This document shows positions 1 to 8,758 of a DNA stretch of 64,000 bases, one piece after another (within the stretch, counting starts at the first letter, position 1; every line of letters begins with the position of its first letter). The DNA lies in NCBI GenBank assembly GCA_963746255.1, contig CAVVAJ010000001.1, forward strand, positions 186,001 to 250,000, read 5' to 3'. Origin of the DNA: DAOVXM01 sp963746255 (lineage in GTDB: Bacteria > Chloroflexota > Anaerolineae > Anaerolineales > UBA4823). The notes under the pieces were generated by a model. The model was not told the DNA's origin. It did no database searches and saw only the letters and a list, made by a program, of their open reading frames with translations. The position numbers and the translations under genes are program-made.

Positions 1-1
1 T

Positions 2-1705
2 GGCCTGGCAGGGACTGTGGAGGCGGGGCTGGACCCCTGCGCCGCCCTACAACTCCACATCGAACTCCAGCCCGGCGCTTCGCAACAAATTTACTTCGTG
101 CTTGGACAGACCGAAGACCGGGATGCAGCCCTGGCTTTGGTACGCCGCTACCAGGACCCGCAGCAAGTGCAAACTGCCTGGGAATCCAATAACAAGTTTT
201 GGAATGACCTGCTGGGAGCGGTGCAGGTTCACACCCCCGAACCTGCTTTTGACCTGCTGATCAACCGCTGGCTGCTGTATCAGACCCTGGCCTGCCGCAT
301 CTGGGGACGAACCGCCTTCTACCAATCCAGCGGAGCCTATGGGTTTCGCGACCAGCTCCAGGACGTACTGGCATTGCTGCACGTCGCTCCACAACTTGTC
401 CGCGAGCACCTGTTGCGCGCCGCCCGCCACCAATTTGAGGCCGGGGACGTGCTGCATTGGTGGCACTCGCCATCTGGGCGCGGTGTGCGCACCCGTATCA
501 GCGACGATATGCTCTGGCTGCCTTATGTGACCGCCGAATATGTAAGGCTCACCGGTGATGATACGGTCTTGACCGAGAAGGTTCCCTTCCGCCGTGCAAC
601 CTTGCTCGAACCGGGGCAGGACGAGCGCTATGGGCAGTACCCGGAAACCAGCGCAACTTATACCTTATTCGAGCATTGCCGCCGTGCACTGGTAAAAGGG
701 ATGACTTCTGGGCTGCACAACCTGCCCTTGATGGGCACCGGGGATTGGAATGACAGTATGAACCGGGTGGGGATTGATGGCCGCGGGGAAAGCACCTGGC
801 TGGGTTGGTTTCTTTATAGCACCCTCAACCGCTTCGCCGAGCTGTGTGAGCGGAATGGCCAGGACGAGCCAGCCGCCGGTTATCGCCAGCGTGCCTCCGA
901 CCTGGCCCATGCCATCGAACACAGCGCCTGGGACGGCGAATGGTACCTGCGTGCGTTTTATGATGACGGCTCGCCCTTGGGCTCCTCCGAGAACCAGGAA
1001 TGCCAGATCGATTCAATTGCCCAATCCTGGGCAGTACTTTCCGGCGGCGGTGACCCGCAGCGCGCCGCCCGGGCTATGCAATCTGTCTCCGACCATCTGG
1101 TGCGGCGCAACCAGCGGCTGGTGCTGCTATTTACGCCTCCCTTCGACAAGACCCTGCGAGATCCTGGTTACATCAAGGGCTACCCTCCCGGCGTGCGCGA
1201 GAACGGTGGCCAGTACACCCATGCTGCCCTGTGGTCTGCCTGGGCGCTTGTCGGGTTGGGACAGGTCGATGAAGGTTTTGAATTATTCCAGCTCCTGAAC
1301 CCGATCTTGCATGCCGATACCGCTGAAAAAGCCATCCACTATCGGGTGGAACCGTATGTGGTTGCGGCCGACGTTTACAGCGTCCCGCCTTTCACTGGGC
1401 AGGGCGGCTGGACATGGTATACCGGGTCAAGCAGTTGGATGTACCACCTGGGTCTGGAAGGGTTTCTGGGGTTGAAGAAAAGAGGGGATCGACTTGAAGT
1501 GGATCCACGCATTCCCCGAAACTGGCCTGGCTTTCGCTTCACTTACCGGTTTGGACCGGCAACCTATGATTTTCAGGTGCAGAATCCGGATCACGTCTAT
1601 CAGGGAGTGAAGCAAGTATTCTTGAATGGCCGGCCAATCCCAGACAAGGTGATCCATATCTCGCAGGACGGCGGTAAACATACGGTGCTTGTCGTCATGG
1701 GCTGA
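2..1705 (+). CDS. GH94-type glucan phosphorylase / cyclic beta-1,2-glucan synthase C-terminus (5' partial)
   Basis: The window opens inside this gene. The frame is open from base 2 and stops with TGA at 1703-1705. The product is an (alpha/alpha)6-barrel GH94 catalytic domain. Near the visible start 'GLDPCAALQ' resembles the segment preceding the barrel in cyclic beta-1,2-glucan synthases. 'GTGDWNDSMNRVG' at about residue 240 carries the family's general-acid Asp, and 'GGWTWYTGSSSWMY' at about residue 465 is the conserved late motif. Family members phosphorolyse beta-glucosides or trim cyclic beta-1,2-glucan in the cytoplasm. Full synthases are near 2800 aa with an N-terminal GT84; stand-alone 1,2-beta-oligoglucan phosphorylases are near 1100 aa. 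The visible 567 codons cannot decide between them. Confidence 0.85.
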   Translation, partial: GLAGTVEAGLDPCAALQLHIELQPGASQQIYFVLGQTEDRDAALALVRRYQDPQQVQTAWESNNKFWNDLLGAVQVHTPEPAFDLLINRWLLYQTLACRIWGRTAFYQSSGAYGFRDQLQDVLALLHVAPQLVREHLLRAARHQFEAGDVLHWWHSPSGRGVRTRISDDMLWLPYVTAEYVRLTGDDTVLTEKVPFRRATLLEPGQDERYGQYPETSATYTLFEHCRRALVKGMTSGLHNLPLMGTGDWNDSMNRVGIDGRGESTWLGWFLYSTLNRFAELCERNGQDEPAAGYRQRASDLAHAIEHSAWDGEWYLRAFYDDGSPLGSSENQECQIDSIAQSWAVLSGGGDPQRAARAMQSVSDHLVRRNQRLVLLFTPPFDKTLRDPGYIKGYPPGVRENGGQYTHAALWSAWALVGLGQVDEGFELFQLLNPILHADTAEKAIHYRVEPYVVAADVYSVPPFTGQGGWTWYTGSSSWMYHLGLEGFLGLKKRGDRLEVDPRIPRNWPGFRFTYRFGPATYDFQVQNPDHVYQGVKQVFLNGRPIPDKVIHISQDGGKHTVLVVMG

Positions 1706-2195
1706 GCGTCTCTCGCATTCATTCCTCCCATCCGGACCGTTGGCCTTTCTTGCCCCTCTTCAGCGTAGAGTTGGATGCCGATACCCTGCTTGAGGGAGCA
1801 AGCTAGTTCGATCGGTGAAGTCCCGACTAGATTACGAACCGCTGTTCACAATCCTTTATGGTTTACATTTGGAAAGCAAATGCCGGTATTGGATAGAGCA
1901 CAGAGAGGCAGATGGGAACATCTGTGACAAAGATGTAGATATCGGGCAGATGAGTCCCGATGTCCTGCAGTACCTTTACTAGGATTCGGGAGTATAGAGA
2001 ATGAACCCCATAGCATTAAAGCGAAATCGCCCAGCGCGAACTGAGCGATCTCGGTCGCAGACCCTTGCACCTTGATACTCCTAATACCAAAACGATTAAA
2101 TCCGGCATTAAGTGCAGCCTACGCTGCCTTGGGGAATTTTACGACCTGCGGAGAGGGTGGGTTCCCTACCCACGGTGAGTAGAGTGTTCTACCAC
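1706..2195. other. intergenic, no gene recognised
   Basis: About 490 bases between the GH94 gene and the ClpB remnant. Short open frames exist on both strands but none resembles a protein family I know, and none has a good ribosome binding site. A terminator-like stem follows directly. Confidence 0.5.
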
Positions 2196-2241
2196 AAGCC
2201 TGTATCTGTGCTGCATATAGGCGGGTATAGGCTTTTTTTTT
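2196..2241 (+). terminator. possible rho-independent terminator
   Basis: AAGCCT(G)TAT pairs with ATAGGCTT across a loop of about 20 bases, followed by a run of nine T. The stem is short and bulged and lies about 500 bases after the GH94 stop, so it is only a plausible terminator for rightward transcription. Confidence 0.35.
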
Positions 2242-2300
2242 GAGCTTCCATTCAATAAATTGCAGACACAGATTTCAGAATTTAAGTCACCAGTCTTATG

Positions 2301-2519
2301 TCATGATTTTAAGTTCGTGGCACAGCGCAGTTCAGCACGATGTGCTTGTATACAGCCGGTTGCTTCGGTGACAATGGCAGAAACAACGTCTTTCTTCTGG
2401 AGGAAAAGTGCCAACAGCAGGTGCGCGGGTTCAATGGTCTGGTGATTCAGATCGCTAGCAATTTACCGTGCCTGAATGATTGCCTCTTGTGATTTTCGGG
2501 TAAATTGATCGAGTTTCAT
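2301..2519 (-). pseudogene. clpB: clpB N-terminal fragment (Hsp100 disaggregase remnant)
   Basis: Starting from ATG at 2519, which has AGGAG eight bases upstream, the minus strand reads MKLDQFTRKSQEAIIQAR, then TAA at 2465-2463. The same frame then continues IASDLNHQTIEPAHLLLAL...DVVSAIVTEATG. Both pieces are the ClpB N-domain (usual start 'MxLDKFTxKSQEAIxxAQ...LNHQxIEPEHLLLALL'). The TAA sits where Gln is usual, consistent with a CAA-to-TAA change. After about 70 codons homology ends and a TGA closes the frame, so the two AAA+ modules and the middle domain are missing. ClpB is a cytosolic heat-shock disaggregase of about 860 aa, and this remnant cannot function as one. Confidence 0.8.
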
Positions 2520-2911
2520 CGTTGTACTCCTGATAATAATGATTTCAGATGTCACTGCAAGCGCTAGCGAATCGGTTTCCCATTGAGATAACCGGCTACA
2601 ATGCCGTTTTGCGCAGAAGCTGGGCGTTGATGGCGCTATCCCCGCAGGCGGCCGCGGACCGTCACCCATAGCTGCACGCTGGTTTACGTCGTAACGAGGT
2701 TGCCTTATTCAATACATATCTAAATACCAACTGGATCTGAACCATCAACGATTGGTGTTACGACAACCACGCTTATCATTAGCATGGTTCCGCGAAATAT
2801 CCAAAATTGCGATAGCCTACTGCAAAAATACCGTAGAATCAATTGTCAGGCAGCTTCGTTGGCGCGAGATAGCCGAGGCGAGACAATTTCATAACAAAGG
2901 AAAACACGACC

Positions 2912-3475
2912 ATGAGGAAATTAAAACTGCAAGTACAAATGACCGTGGACGGATACGTTGCGGGACCAAATGGCGAAATGGACTGGATGACTTTCAACTG
3001 GGACGATGAACTTAAAAACTATGTAACAGAAATAACAGCACCAGTTGACTGCATCGTCCTGGGACGAAAACTTGCCCAAGGTTTTATCCCCCATTGGGCT
3101 GCTAACCCAGCAGGAGAAGACGCTGCGGGGATTGCCAAAATGAATAATACACCCAAAGTCGTTTTTACCAAAACGCTTGACAAGTCAGCATGGGACAACA
3201 CCGTATTGGCAAAAGGCTACCTGGGTGATGAAATCAATAAACTAAAAAGTCAAAACGGCCAAGACATGATTGCTTACGGTGGCGTTACTTTCGTTTCATC
3301 CTTAATTAAAACAAGGCTTATCGATGAGTACCATCTATTCGTTAATCCTGTAGCGATTGGCACTGGCATGTCCATTTTCAAAGGACTTGGATACAAACAA
3401 AACCTGACGCTTAAAAAATCTTTAGCGTTCGCTTGCGGGATTGTGCTGCTCTGTTACGAACCAGCACACGACTAG
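2912..3475 (+). CDS. dihydrofolate reductase family protein (RibD C-terminal domain)
   Basis: A 187-aa single-domain protein. The N-terminal strand 'LQVQMTVDGYVAGPNGEMDW' and the later 'IAYGGVTFVSSLIKTRLIDE' with 'PVAIGTGMSIF' are the standard nucleotide-binding signatures of the RibD_C/DHFR-like fold, which binds NADPH. Small stand-alone members are common in bacteria and their substrates are mostly unknown; a true dihydrofolate reductase role is unlikely. ATG at 2912 is chosen because of the AAAGGA about eight bases upstream. The stop is TAG, so TAG is a working stop codon elsewhere in this genome. It is probably transcribed alone or with the CPBP gene 80 bases downstream. Confidence 0.85.
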   Translation: MRKLKLQVQMTVDGYVAGPNGEMDWMTFNWDDELKNYVTEITAPVDCIVLGRKLAQGFIPHWAANPAGEDAAGIAKMNNTPKVVFTKTLDKSAWDNTVLAKGYLGDEINKLKSQNGQDMIAYGGVTFVSSLIKTRLIDEYHLFVNPVAIGTGMSIFKGLGYKQNLTLKKSLAFACGIVLLCYEPAHD

Positions 3476-3557
3476 AAAAGTAGAAATTAAAGGAGCTACT
3501 TGCGCCCAATAGGCCAGCGGCTTAATCAGGCGTGCCGTAGCCAGGAGGGCTGGGGAG

Positions 3558-4451
3558 ATGACGACAACCAATGGGACTCCGCAAGCGAGCTTCGTGCAAA
3601 GATATTCGATCGCCCTCTTTTGCCTCTTGGCATTTTTACTCGGCGCAGGCATGGTGTACTTTGTCCTCTGGAGCAGACTTCCCCCTGGACTGGCATTAGC
3701 TTCGGTGCTCTCCGCCTCGATCGCGGGGCTTATCATGACGGCAGTAGAGGATGGCAGAGCTGGTTTGAAATTCATGCTCAGTCGCCTGCTGATCTGGCGG
3801 GTCGGGATTGGATACTGGTTCTTTGCGATCCTGTTCCTGGTCCCCGCCATACTGCTCGGCTCGCTGGTCAACCCGCGCTTCTACGGTGATCCGCTTTCTT
3901 TCAAGGATCTGCAACCGGCGTTCGAAATCCTGCCGATGTTCACCACTTTCTTCATCGTTGCCGGGTTGGGACAAGAACTAGGCTGGACAGGGTACCTCTT
4001 GCCTAGGCTCCAGGCTCGTTACAGTGCATTAACTGCCTGCATCATCCGGGCAATTATCGTCGCTATTTGGCATCTCCCGATCTTTATCTTCTCGATGCTG
4101 TATCCCGCTGCCCTGTCGGGTTTCCAGTACGCTGGATGGATCGCTCAAAAAGGGTTCCTGGTGGCAATCCTGACCGCGGTCCTACTGTTCATGCTGCCCT
4201 GGTCAGTTTTCTTCAGCTGGATATTCAACAATACGAGAGGCAGCCTTCTGTTAGTTTGTATCCTGCATGGATCGGAAATTTGGGTTGCCTATTGGATGAT
4301 GAGTACCGGGATCAATCCAAGCAACCTGGACAACTATTGGGGCTATGGTGCCATCCTGGTCCTGCTTGCGATCATTATTGTCATCGTGACTGGCCCGCAA
4401 AACCTATCCCGCAAACACGCGCGGATCGTTCACAGGCCAGCGCTTCAATAA
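3558..4451 (+). CDS. CPBP-family intramembrane protease-like protein
   Basis: A 297-aa polytopic membrane protein with about eight hydrophobic segments. The core motif region reads 'GLGQELGWTGYLLPRLQARY' (residues about 135-155), followed by 'AIWHLPIF' and a late 'CILHGSEIW'. In CPBP (CAAX protease and bacteriocin-processing, Abi) proteins the first motif is usually EExGWRG. Here the first Glu is Gln, while the second Glu and both His are kept, so catalysis is uncertain. Start ATG at 3558 is preceded by GGAGGGCTGGGGAG. It ends at a strong terminator shared with the converging gene downstream. Confidence 0.8.
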   Translation: MTTTNGTPQASFVQRYSIALFCLLAFLLGAGMVYFVLWSRLPPGLALASVLSASIAGLIMTAVEDGRAGLKFMLSRLLIWRVGIGYWFFAILFLVPAILLGSLVNPRFYGDPLSFKDLQPAFEILPMFTTFFIVAGLGQELGWTGYLLPRLQARYSALTACIIRAIIVAIWHLPIFIFSMLYPAALSGFQYAGWIAQKGFLVAILTAVLLFMLPWSVFFSWIFNNTRGSLLLVCILHGSEIWVAYWMMSTGINPSNLDNYWGYGAILVLLAIIIVIVTGPQNLSRKHARIVHRPALQ

Positions 4452-4473
4452 GAAATGCCGACGATTAAACCAC

Positions 4474-4504
4474 AAGGGCAGGCCACTATCAGCCTGCCCT
4501 TTTT
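4474..4504. terminator. bidirectional rho-independent terminator
   Basis: AAGGGCAGGC (4474-4483) and GCCTGCCCTT (4492-4501) form a perfect 10-bp stem with an 8-base loop, followed by T and preceded by A. It sits between two convergent genes and can end transcription from both sides. Confidence 0.85.
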
Positions 4505-4520
4505 GATGATAGATCGGAAT

Positions 4521-7500
4521 TTAGTGTTCCACCAGCGGCAGGAACAGGGTATAGTTGCCGGCCGTGGTGGTGATATCGAGCGAATTCTCTACCCCAGCAT
4601 CCAGTAAGGAGATCGCTGAAACCGTGGTGATGTCGTCGTCCCCGCTGGCTGCAGCGGCTGGGACCGTCACCCAAAGCTGTACGGGGGCGCTTTCCCCGGG
4701 CATTACCGTCCCGGTATTTATGGCTGACAACGCCGTACCCCAGCTGCCGCCGGTAAATAGATCATAGCTGTCGGGGTAATCGCCGCCGTTGGTCACCGTC
4801 AGGTTGTACAGCACCGTTTGGCCAGGCGCCCCCTGCCCGCTGGAAGGATTTGCCGCCAGACTCACAGCCGGGTTGGCTACAGCACTGGTTGTTCCGCCAG
4901 CCTGTACGGATAAGCTGCTGTCCAATGCAGAGGTTGCCGTCAGGGTAAAGCTGTCGCTGACCAGCGCCGCGATGCTTATTGGAGCGAGCGGTGGGATGCT
5001 GACCTGGACATGCACCACAGCCCCTTGCATCTCACCCAACTCAATACTGGCGGGCGCGGTGGTTGGCCAGTCGTTGCCTGAAATCGATAGAGTATAGGTG
5101 TCAGTGTAGCTGCCAGTGTTGTCCAGCGTATACGTGTAATCGACCAGGCCGCCGGGATTACCGCTCTTTGATTGAGCAGCCGGCGCCAGCTCCAGGCCGG
5201 GTGTCACGATGGTGCGAGTGGTGCCGGTGGTTTGCAAGTACTGTGCAGGGTCGCCGTTAGAGTACGCGACTAGGGTGAAGGTATCGCTGACATCCAGGCT
5301 GTTTGGCGCCACCGGCGGGGTGTCAACGTGCACGGTGACCGTCATCTTTGACCCCGCATCGACGCTGAGAACGGTCGGGTTCAGCAGGGTGGTAGGCCAG
5401 GCATTCCCGCTCAGGTCCAAGGTGAAGATATCGGCCTGCCCCCGGTTCAACAGGGTGAATTCGTAGTCCACGCCGCTCCCCGGTAGGGTGGTCTGGGCTT
5501 GGTCAAGACCCAGGAAGGCAAGATAGCGCGGGCAGCTTTCCACGGCGACATCATCGATATCCCAACCTGGACGGGCGACCGAATTATCGCTACCCAAGCG
5601 GAAGCGGAATTGGGCGGTCTGCCCGGCATAGGCGCTCACATCCACCAACGAGTTCAGAAAGGGCTGCGGGTTGTTACCGCACCAGGCGTCCAAATTAGCC
5701 AGTGGGTTGCTGAAGCTGGGAGATATCGGTCCATCATAGGGATCGGAGAGCAAATCCGCACCTGGCACCTGCGTCCAGGAAGAGCCCGCATCGGTGGAAA
5801 CTTCCAGGATACCGCCATCGTAGCACCCACCGGTGCTTGTCTCCATGTGCTGGTAGTTCCAGAACGACAGCGTGAGTGGGTTCTCGCCAGCGGGTAGGGA
5901 GATGGCCGGCGAAACCAGAAGCTGGTCAGAAACCGTGGCAGGGTTACCGGCATGGAAGGCACTGCTGCCGCTGTAGGGATTGAAGCCAGACAGGGTCCAT
6001 GTATCGCCAGTGCCGCTGTGCGTCCAGCCCGGTGCCCCGGTTTCGAAATCTTCACTATACTGCCCCAGCGGGGTAACACCAACTGGGCAGCTGCCCGGGG
6101 TGGGTCCTGTGACGAAGACAAATGTGGCTGAGTATTCGCCTGTCCCACAGGCGTTGCTGGCGCGCACCCGCCAGTAGTACAATGAGTCGGGATCCAGTGG
6201 TGTGCTGGGGGTATGGGAGCTGCCGGGCAATCCAACCGTACTGTAAACCAGCGTGTTGAACTGGCTGTCGCTGGCGATCTCCAGGTCGTAGCCGGCAGCC
6301 TGGCTGGAGGGAACCCAGGAGAAGGTCGGTTGGACGGGTTGGCCGGTGGCAAAGTTGACCGGATCTGAGAGACTCACCCATCCGGGGATAGCATCGAACA
6401 AACTCAGTGCCAGGCTAGTGGTGATTGTGCTGGTCGATGCCACGCCGGTAATCTCCACCATATAATTGCCAAGCGGGGCCGCAGCAGTATTCCCAATTGT
6501 GAACAGGCTGGTCCCGGACGGTGTAACCGGGTTGACCGAGAAGCTGGCCGTTGTAGATGCAGGCTGACCGGATGCGCTCAGCGTGACTGGATCGGAAAAC
6601 CCTACCAGCGAGCCGACGTTGATCTCGTAGCTGGCATCAGCAGGTTTGCAGATAGCCTGGCTGGTGGGCGTCGCGGCCAGTTCGAAATTTGGGCTGCCGC
6701 ATTCAGGGAAACTGAAAGCGCCGATGCGCAGGCGCCAGCCCACGCTGCTGCTGACGGGGAGGTATTGATTGACATACCAGAAGGTGCAGTCGTCGACCGG
6801 GTCAATGTTCATTGAGGTGTAGTCGCCCCAGCGCTGCGAGTTGAGTTGCGAGCCGCTGCCGTTGATGATCGCGTTCTCGCCCTGCGGCATGGTTCCCAGC
6901 GGGTCGCTCGCCAGGCGACCGGTGTACCACACTGACGGGAATGTGCTGGTGGCGTCAGAGGCGCTGTAGCCCAGTGCCATATTGCCTTCTTGGTCCATGG
7001 CGATGCTGCCCATCCAGCGGTGGATGCCGTCACTTACGCCCGGGGCATACGTGCCTTGCTGGTGGATGAAAGGGCTGCTGTTCGGGCTGCGGATCTCCCA
7101 CCAGCGGATGCCGGCAATATCGGTGGCTGCCTCGACCGACTGGTTGGTGACCAGGGTTTCGTAAGTACCAAAATTGCGGTAAGCAAGCCGCCAGGTAGGC
7201 CTTTGAGCGTAGGATAGGATATCCAGCCTGTTAGTCGTGCCTGGTTGTGGGATGCAGCTTCGTGATCCGCCTGAGCAAGGGAAGATCGTGTCGTAAGAGG
7301 CGATCGGGATGGTGTTCGCCAGGATAAATGTAGAGCTGGCAGGGTCAGTGAAATTCGCGCTGAACTTCCACAGCGTCAGGGCGTCCTGCGGGGCTCCGTA
7401 CGGACCGCCATTATCCATCGAGCCCACAAAAAAGTTCGGCGTCCCGGGCGGCGGCGGGGTGCTGCCATCCATATCCGCCGGGAGCAGACCATCGCCGATA

Positions 7501-8393
7501 TTGTAAATGCCACCGGCACTGGCAGGCGTGACCAGGAAGGAAATCACCGTTGGTGAAGGGTTACCGGCGATCAATTGGGCGCGGTTGACCGCGTAAGCGC
7601 CGATACCGACGAAGCTCGCCCCGCCGGCGAACTCGCGCGTGCTGAAGTACAGGGCGTCCGGCCAGATGCCATACTTGGGATAATCCGGGAGGTTGCTGCC
7701 AGTGCTAAAAGCGTAACGGTAGTAGGTGCCGGTCGGGTCACCGGTGGTGGAGACTGCCACGCAGTTGTAGTAGGTCGGTCCAGCGGTGGTAAACTGAGTC
7801 AGGAACCAGCGGTCAGCCATCTGATCGTAGAGCACGATTGGATCACCGCCATTCTCATCCTGACAGGCTCCGCCGAATCCGGCCCACAGGGTGTTGTTGA
7901 GTGCCGGGCCATAGAGCGAGTTGCCAGCCTTGTCAAAGATCTGGAAAGACAGGTTGCTCATCGCCACATAGTGGTTGGGGCCTACATCGCCAACCGGGTC
8001 GGGTGGAGAAACATTGGAGTTATTAGGAGGGCCGTCAAAGCTGGTAACCGGCGTCGGCATATCCCCAACACCGACAGCAGCCTGGACCAGCGAGTCCACA
8101 TCCTGCGGGCCGAGCGCTCCTTCGAGACCCGTGGGTAGCGCCGGGATTTCAGTTTGTCCGGTTGGTTTGGCAGGGATGGGTGACAGCGTGCGCAGTGAAG
8201 GCGAGACATCGAACTGCACCGCGCTGCCCGCACTTCTGTAGATGCCTGCCGGGATGTCGGTGTCTTCTTTCGTTTGAGCCGTGGGGGCAGCCTGAGCAGC
8301 TTGCAGCCCAAAAAGAAGACTGCCCGCAAACACCAGGAAGGATGTTACGCTTATAGCTATTGTTACGATACCCTTTTTCTGACTGGTATTCAT
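4521..8393 (-). CDS. large secreted multidomain protein with FnIII/MAM-like and NEW3-like repeats
   Basis: 1290 aa. A signal peptide (positive MNTSQKK, hydrophobic stretch, cleavage near 'LQAAQA') shows export. Residues about 130-570 form a beta-propeller-like region ('VGPNHYVAMSNLSFQIFDK', 'DPIVLYDQMADRWFLTQF') seen in extracellular proteins. An FnIII-like module follows ('LDPDSLYYWRVRASNACG'), then a MAM/immune-inhibitor-A-like jelly-roll ('WDIDDVAVESC'). Three NEW3/CARDB-type repeats come last, with 'VDYxxTLxNxG..D.YTLxxSGNxWPT'. The tail 'YTLFLPLVEH' resembles a C-terminal motif recurrent in Chloroflexota surface proteins. The ATG at 8393 is preferred over a TTG 12 bases upstream because GGGAG lies six bases before it. 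It is probably an adhesin or cell-surface protein; no catalytic site is evident. Confidence 0.8.
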   Translation of the reverse strand: MNTSQKKGIVTIAISVTSFLVFAGSLLFGLQAAQAAPTAQTKEDTDIPAGIYRSAGSAVQFDVSPSLRTLSPIPAKPTGQTEIPALPTGLEGALGPQDVDSLVQAAVGVGDMPTPVTSFDGPPNNSNVSPPDPVGDVGPNHYVAMSNLSFQIFDKAGNSLYGPALNNTLWAGFGGACQDENGGDPIVLYDQMADRWFLTQFTTAGPTYYNCVAVSTTGDPTGTYYRYAFSTGSNLPDYPKYGIWPDALYFSTREFAGGASFVGIGAYAVNRAQLIAGNPSPTVISFLVTPASAGGIYNIGDGLLPADMDGSTPPPPGTPNFFVGSMDNGGPYGAPQDALTLWKFSANFTDPASSTFILANTIPIASYDTIFPCSGGSRSCIPQPGTTNRLDILSYAQRPTWRLAYRNFGTYETLVTNQSVEAATDIAGIRWWEIRSPNSSPFIHQQGTYAPGVSDGIHRWMGSIAMDQEGNMALGYSASDATSTFPSVWYTGRLASDPLGTMPQGENAIINGSGSQLNSQRWGDYTSMNIDPVDDCTFWYVNQYLPVSSSVGWRLRIGAFSFPECGSPNFELAATPTSQAICKPADASYEINVGSLVGFSDPVTLSASGQPASTTASFSVNPVTPSGTSLFTIGNTAAAPLGNYMVEITGVASTSTITTSLALSLFDAIPGWVSLSDPVNFATGQPVQPTFSWVPSSQAAGYDLEIASDSQFNTLVYSTVGLPGSSHTPSTPLDPDSLYYWRVRASNACGTGEYSATFVFVTGPTPGSCPVGVTPLGQYSEDFETGAPGWTHSGTGDTWTLSGFNPYSGSSAFHAGNPATVSDQLLVSPAISLPAGENPLTLSFWNYQHMETSTGGCYDGGILEVSTDAGSSWTQVPGADLLSDPYDGPISPSFSNPLANLDAWCGNNPQPFLNSLVDVSAYAGQTAQFRFRLGSDNSVARPGWDIDDVAVESCPRYLAFLGLDQAQTTLPGSGVDYEFTLLNRGQADIFTLDLSGNAWPTTLLNPTVLSVDAGSKMTVTVHVDTPPVAPNSLDVSDTFTLVAYSNGDPAQYLQTTGTTRTIVTPGLELAPAAQSKSGNPGGLVDYTYTLDNTGSYTDTYTLSISGNDWPTTAPASIELGEMQGAVVHVQVSIPPLAPISIAALVSDSFTLTATSALDSSLSVQAGGTTSAVANPAVSLAANPSSGQGAPGQTVLYNLTVTNGGDYPDSYDLFTGGSWGTALSAINTGTVMPGESAPVQLWVTVPAAAASGDDDITTVSAISLLDAGVENSLDITTTAGNYTLFLPLVEH

Positions 8394-8602
8394 AATTTCT
8401 CCCAAACTGTATGAAATTTGTATTAATAACCCAGTATTATAAGCGCGCCGGTAGAAATATACAATCCTTTTAAGGTACCAATTATCAGGTTAGCTCAGTT
8501 TTGTAAGGAGTATGCTACTAGCTGCGCGACTAGGCGCATGCTTCAACAGCGCTGCCAGGTCTGAAATCTCAGCCTCCACAGCTTGGTGGGAGGTCAAGGA
8601 CA

Positions 8603-8662
8603 ACCTACCCCCCAGCCCCCTTCCAGCTGGAATGGAGAGTTAGGCAGAGTATGAGCAGCCAT
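8603..8662. repeat. GC-rich interspersed repeat, left hairpin only
   Basis: CCCCCCAGCCCCCTTCCAG-CTGGAATGGAGAG resembles the left hairpin of the paired-hairpin repeats seen near 38.0, 38.2, 55.7 and 57.8 kb. The right hairpin (CCTCCCCC..GGGGGAGGACCGAGG) is missing, so this is a partial copy. Confidence 0.6.
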
Positions 8663-8670
8663 TCTTCCCT

Positions 8671-8740
8671 GTAGTGATTGCAATAAACGGTGCTCTGCAC
8701 CTTCAGGTCTATGCGCAGCCCATCCCTGGTGCCCCAGCGC
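8671..8740 (-). pseudogene. fragment related to the small protein of the 47-kb cassette
   Basis: On the minus strand this stretch reads RWGTRDGLRIDLKVQSTVYCN. The small protein encoded at 46965-47246 contains RCNTKDGLRIDLKVAKGYVYF at its centre. Nine consecutive residues are identical and the surroundings are similar, yet here the piece has no start codon or signal around it and ends soon after. It is best read as a scar of a second copy of that cassette or of the same small gene. Confidence 0.5.
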
Positions 8741-8758
8741 CAGCATGGCTTGAGCTTC

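Noticed and set aside
1846..2070. 74-aa minus-strand ORF in the first intergenic region
   Set aside because: No Shine-Dalgarno, no similarity recognised, unusual composition.
5499..5897. 132-aa plus-strand ORF inside the large secreted protein gene
   Set aside because: Antisense shadow of a continuous 1290-aa frame with signal peptide; no ribosome site.
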